A stretch of 64,000 nt of DNA from Parelaphostrongylus tenuis (Eukaryota; Nematoda; Chromadorea; Rhabditida; Metastrongylidae), in assembly GCA_019055375.1 (NCBI GenBank), contig JAHQIW010005159.1:62001-126000 (forward strand). Direction: 5' to 3'. A program made the translations under genes and the position numbers. The notes under the pieces are model-generated. The model had not been told where the DNA came from. It saw only the letters and a program-made list of their open reading frames with translations, and made no database searches. Of this stretch, positions 61,184-64,000 are shown one piece after another (the first letter of the stretch is position 1; every line of letters begins with the position of its first letter).

Positions 61184-63460
61184 TCAGCTGACAGTGACCG
61201 TTACCGTGTACAAATGCGAACCAAACGGACCCGACCTCAACAATCGAAGCGCTCTGTCCACAACATTTTGCCACATCGACACCGGCCAATTAGCCATGAT
61301 GATGTTCGTAGTCTACACTGAACTTTTTTTTAAAACTAAGTTGGCAAATAAGAAACCCGTCCAAACCGTGAGAGTTCCTGAGAGGGTCAAGTGTTTGCCG
61401 TCGATAGCCGTTGCAACCATCTGACATGTCATTCCCGGCGGATTCTTTGCAGGGCACATTCCCGTCACTGTACCACCGACAATTATACAACTCAGTAGGT
61501 TCATATCCTCTGCAAGAAATTGTAAATTCTAGGGAACACTTATTCTAACACATTAGACAACTGGAAAGATCAGAACAAAGTTGAACAATTCTTTTCTTTT
61601 ACTCTTCATTGCCTACAAACCTTCACCTATTAGCACACTGAATACTATATCATTCTCAAAATAAATTATGTGTAGCATTTGAAAAGATGTTCTCGATCTG
61701 AAAGATTTTGATGTTATGGCTCTGTGATAGCTTGCCTAAAACTATGAGATATTTTATAGAAAATATCATTGATCGCAAAGAAAAATATTTACAGCACTGA
61801 ATTTTGAATGCTCCTTTTAGTTTGGATTGGAATTTGCTAAATATATGTTCACTGATGGAGACTCACGGTTTAGCCCTGGTTCCCTTACACTCTGACATAG
61901 CAATGGTTCGTAAGTGGTATTAACGTGAAGTTGACCCAGAATGTTGGAGATCACAAAATCAGGTAAGAGTGCTCTCCGACCTTCAATTTCAAGAACATCG
62001 ATGACCTAAAAAGTTAAATCCTCTTCATACCTCTATGAGTGGTTTGGAAGTGTTTTCATTTGGAATAAGAAAGGCTTTGCAAGGCAAGTAAACTAAGCTC
62101 GAGGAGGCTGAAGTTTTTTGAAAAAATGCGTCTCATCTCTTACGTCTTTTCAGAATTCACGAAGAAGAATGAAATGAGTAAGTTGTAAACTCACTGTCTG
62201 CATTGCAAAACGTTGTGCCAATGCCTGAACAGCACCCTTGCTAGTTGCAATACCAGGGATTAGGGCAGAGACTTGGTTCATATCTGTGTAAACGGCGATA
62301 ATAGGTAAGTTGCTGGGCCCGCTGGCAGTGAAGGTCCTAGTGCTTGCTGCAAGGAAATTTCATAGTTTTTGCAATGAATCGTTGTAAATTAAGTTATTAA
62401 GTACTTCGAAAAACGGTCCTCCTCGTCATTACTATTCAATGACACTTTCTTTCATAAATCAGCTAAACCACATTGTTGAAAAATAAACTTTATTCGGCCG
62501 ATAGTTCGACGGCTTCCTTCTTCAGAGCCGATAACTCGAGTCGATTATCCACAATTAATCGTTTTCATTTTCGCTCAAGTCGACAATTTTCCGGTGAAGC
62601 ACCGCCCGTATGGATAACATCACTCGGCAATGTTCATAGATATAGAATTGTGCTTATAACTAATGTTTCTCAATCGGCTGTTTTAGAAATCTCGTTTGAA
62701 AACATAGATCTCTTCTGAGATCTGTTCGAGGCCTATTCATGTTTTAGCACATAAGTGGTTAATGTACATTTCGGCAATCTTTCAGATTATATCATGCTCT
62801 TAAGTGGCATTTTTGAACAGCAGATTGAAGGTGAATATCTACATAACCGATGACAACCGCATGCCATCGACTTTGAAAAGGCTTAGACAACATTTCACGC
62901 TTTCAAGTTCTGACATGTTATAATTTCAACCACTATCAACCTATAACTAACGCTGGCAACTTGTATGGCAGTCATTCTGTATACCATAACATCGCTAAGT
63001 GAATTTCTTCATTCGAGCCATGTTTATTTGAAGAAAACTGGACGTGCACAATAACGAAGATGAAGACCACAACGAGGGCGAACGACAGTGGACAATCGAA
63101 TCTAATCATGGGCTCCGAGAAGACGAAGACTTCAAAACGTTAGCTCATTAAAGTTCATTTATAAACTCCTAGTGTTAGCGAAATCGTAACAGCCACTGCA
63201 TTGAAAAACTTCTCAGTTTCATCTTCCTTCTTATGTATAAGTTCTTATTTAAAATCAAGAACCCTGCCTACAGGTAGCGCAGATTACGACAACAATTATG
63301 CAATGATGTAGTGCTAGGCATGCTCATTTTAATAAGAGTTCTTAACAATATAAGAATGGAAATGTTTTTAGCTCCATAACAATTCCTATTCATTACTTTG
63401 ACCTCCAGGAATCACTCCACATCCAAACACGGTTGAGATTGAGACTAGCAACAAAATCAT
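61184..63460 (-). CDS. Small secreted nematode protein of unknown function, five exons
   Basis: Exons in transcript order on the minus strand: 63460-63403, 62346-62195, 62005-61867, 61509-61367, 61312-61184. They join in phase to 206 residues ending VTVTVS plus TGA. Residues 1-13 are a clear signal peptide (MILLLVSISTVFGCG), so the product is probably secreted. Recognisable blocks: STRTFTASGPSNLPIIAVYT, GRRALLPDFVISNILGQL, a cysteine-containing CIIVGGTVTGMCPAKN segment, and IIMANWPVSMWQNVVDRALR, then SGPFGSH. From memory this layout matches a family found in Caenorhabditis and parasitic nematodes; I do not know a function. A 0.7 kb inverted-repeat element sits in intron 1. A second copy of the promoter and first exon lies near 52.5 kb. 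No lesions were seen. Confidence 0.85.
62475..63180. mobile_element. Inverted-repeat element in intron 1 of the secreted-protein gene
   Basis: Left end 62480-62600 and right end 63040-63175 are inverted copies related to the 2.8 kb element, with TTCTTCAGAGCC and GGCTCCGAGAAGA boxes. Interior of about 440 bases is not recognised. Confidence 0.55.
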
Positions 63461-63500
63461 AAATGGAGCGCTCGAAGTTCCTGCCTTGTTTGTAAGAATA

Positions 63501-63518
63501 ATCTTGTTCCTAAAATAG
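63501..63518 (-). promoter_or_regulatory. Candidate trans-splice acceptor of the secreted-protein gene
   Basis: On the minus strand ACTATTTTAG precedes the first transcribed base near 63509, giving a 5' UTR of about 49 bases before the ATG at 63460. The same acceptor is kept in the duplicated copy near 52.6 kb, which suggests it matters. Confidence 0.4.
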
Positions 63519-64000
63519 TATAAGTATTACAGACTCAACTAAGACTAATATCTACATCTTTTGTGTCAGATCATCCACGAGATTACAACAGATTCGGCAC
63601 TCGGCACCTATACAAGGTGACGTCGCCTTGGCTGATCTTTGATTTTTTTCTGGTTTTCTCAAGTGCTTCAAAGGATCTTTAACTCGCTTGATTCAGAACA
63701 AAATCCTTGAAAGCGTATTTCGTGACACATTGTGCTAATGCGATGCTCAAAAAACCAGTTATTGAGGTAAGAAAATCTCTGTCAAATTTTGAATGAAAAT
63801 GGAGCGACAAGTTAACGAAAAATTCTAGTGAATGCGCCAAATTCTCAAGATGCGCGCCTTATATTCGGCTCCCGCCTTCTTATTTCTGATGCTGCAACAA
63901 TCGACAAAGCGCCTGAATCACAACTGCAGTTCTGAGAACAATTCTTCCAAAGAAATACTCATTGATAAAACGAAGTACAATTCGCATTGCAAAATTTTTT
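63510..64000 (-). promoter_or_regulatory. Upstream region of the secreted-protein gene, conserved with its duplicate
   Basis: The 490 bases upstream of the acceptor are shared with about 52670-53110. The alignment runs to the end of the window, so the duplicated block may be longer. No individual promoter element can be named. Confidence 0.35.

Noticed and set aside
61194..61424. Plus-strand frame LTVTVTVYKCEPNGPDLNNR after a TTTCAG
   Set aside because: The antisense reading is the last exon of the secreted-protein gene, with matching phase and family blocks.

Overview
The window is nuclear DNA of a nematode, most likely a clade V (strongylid, hookworm-like) worm. Short exons sit between introns with nematode TTTYAG acceptors. 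A typical nematode ammonium transporter and glutaminase are present, together with a small secreted protein whose layout I recall from nematode-only families. The remainder is dense decayed transposon DNA of animal families (RTE, Penelope, BEL/Pao, Tc1/mariner, tRNA-derived SINEs). The species is an inference; no marker gene fixes it. No bacterial-type operons, CRISPR arrays or rRNA genes were seen.

Layout. 1020-19878 (+): ammonium transporter (AMT), 14 exons, 5' end outside the window, interrupted by introns of up to 6.7 kb that hold RTE, BEL, mariner and MITE debris. About 19.9-25.5 kb: intergenic, with a tRNA-like SINE and a decayed RTE. 25530-45999 (+): glutaminase with C-terminal ankyrin repeats, 16 exons giving about 607 residues, but with three single-base insertions that break the frame. 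Its introns hold an RTE, a Penelope-like element, hammerhead-bearing repeats and a SINE. 46-61 kb: repeat-rich intergenic DNA (Penelope pieces, Tc1/mariner, RTE, a tRNA-containing inverted repeat, and an orphan duplicated first exon). 61184-63460 (-): a five-exon gene for a small secreted protein.

How the parts may work together. Glutaminase releases ammonium from glutamine and AMT proteins move ammonium across membranes. The two genes lie head-to-tail on the same strand, about 5.7 kb apart. The distance and a probable separate trans-splice site make a classical nematode operon unlikely, so a functional link is only suggestive.

The most unusual signal is a set of hammerhead-ribozyme-like motifs. 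Two copies of a long palindromic element (window start and 36.6-37.15 kb) carry hammerhead cores in both arms, a third core with a good stem I lies at 31.74 kb, and a related box-hairpin-box motif recurs about ten times, in at least one case at the 3' end of a Penelope-like element. Exon boundaries were assigned by hand from splice signals, phase and family similarity recalled from knowledge; no database search was run.
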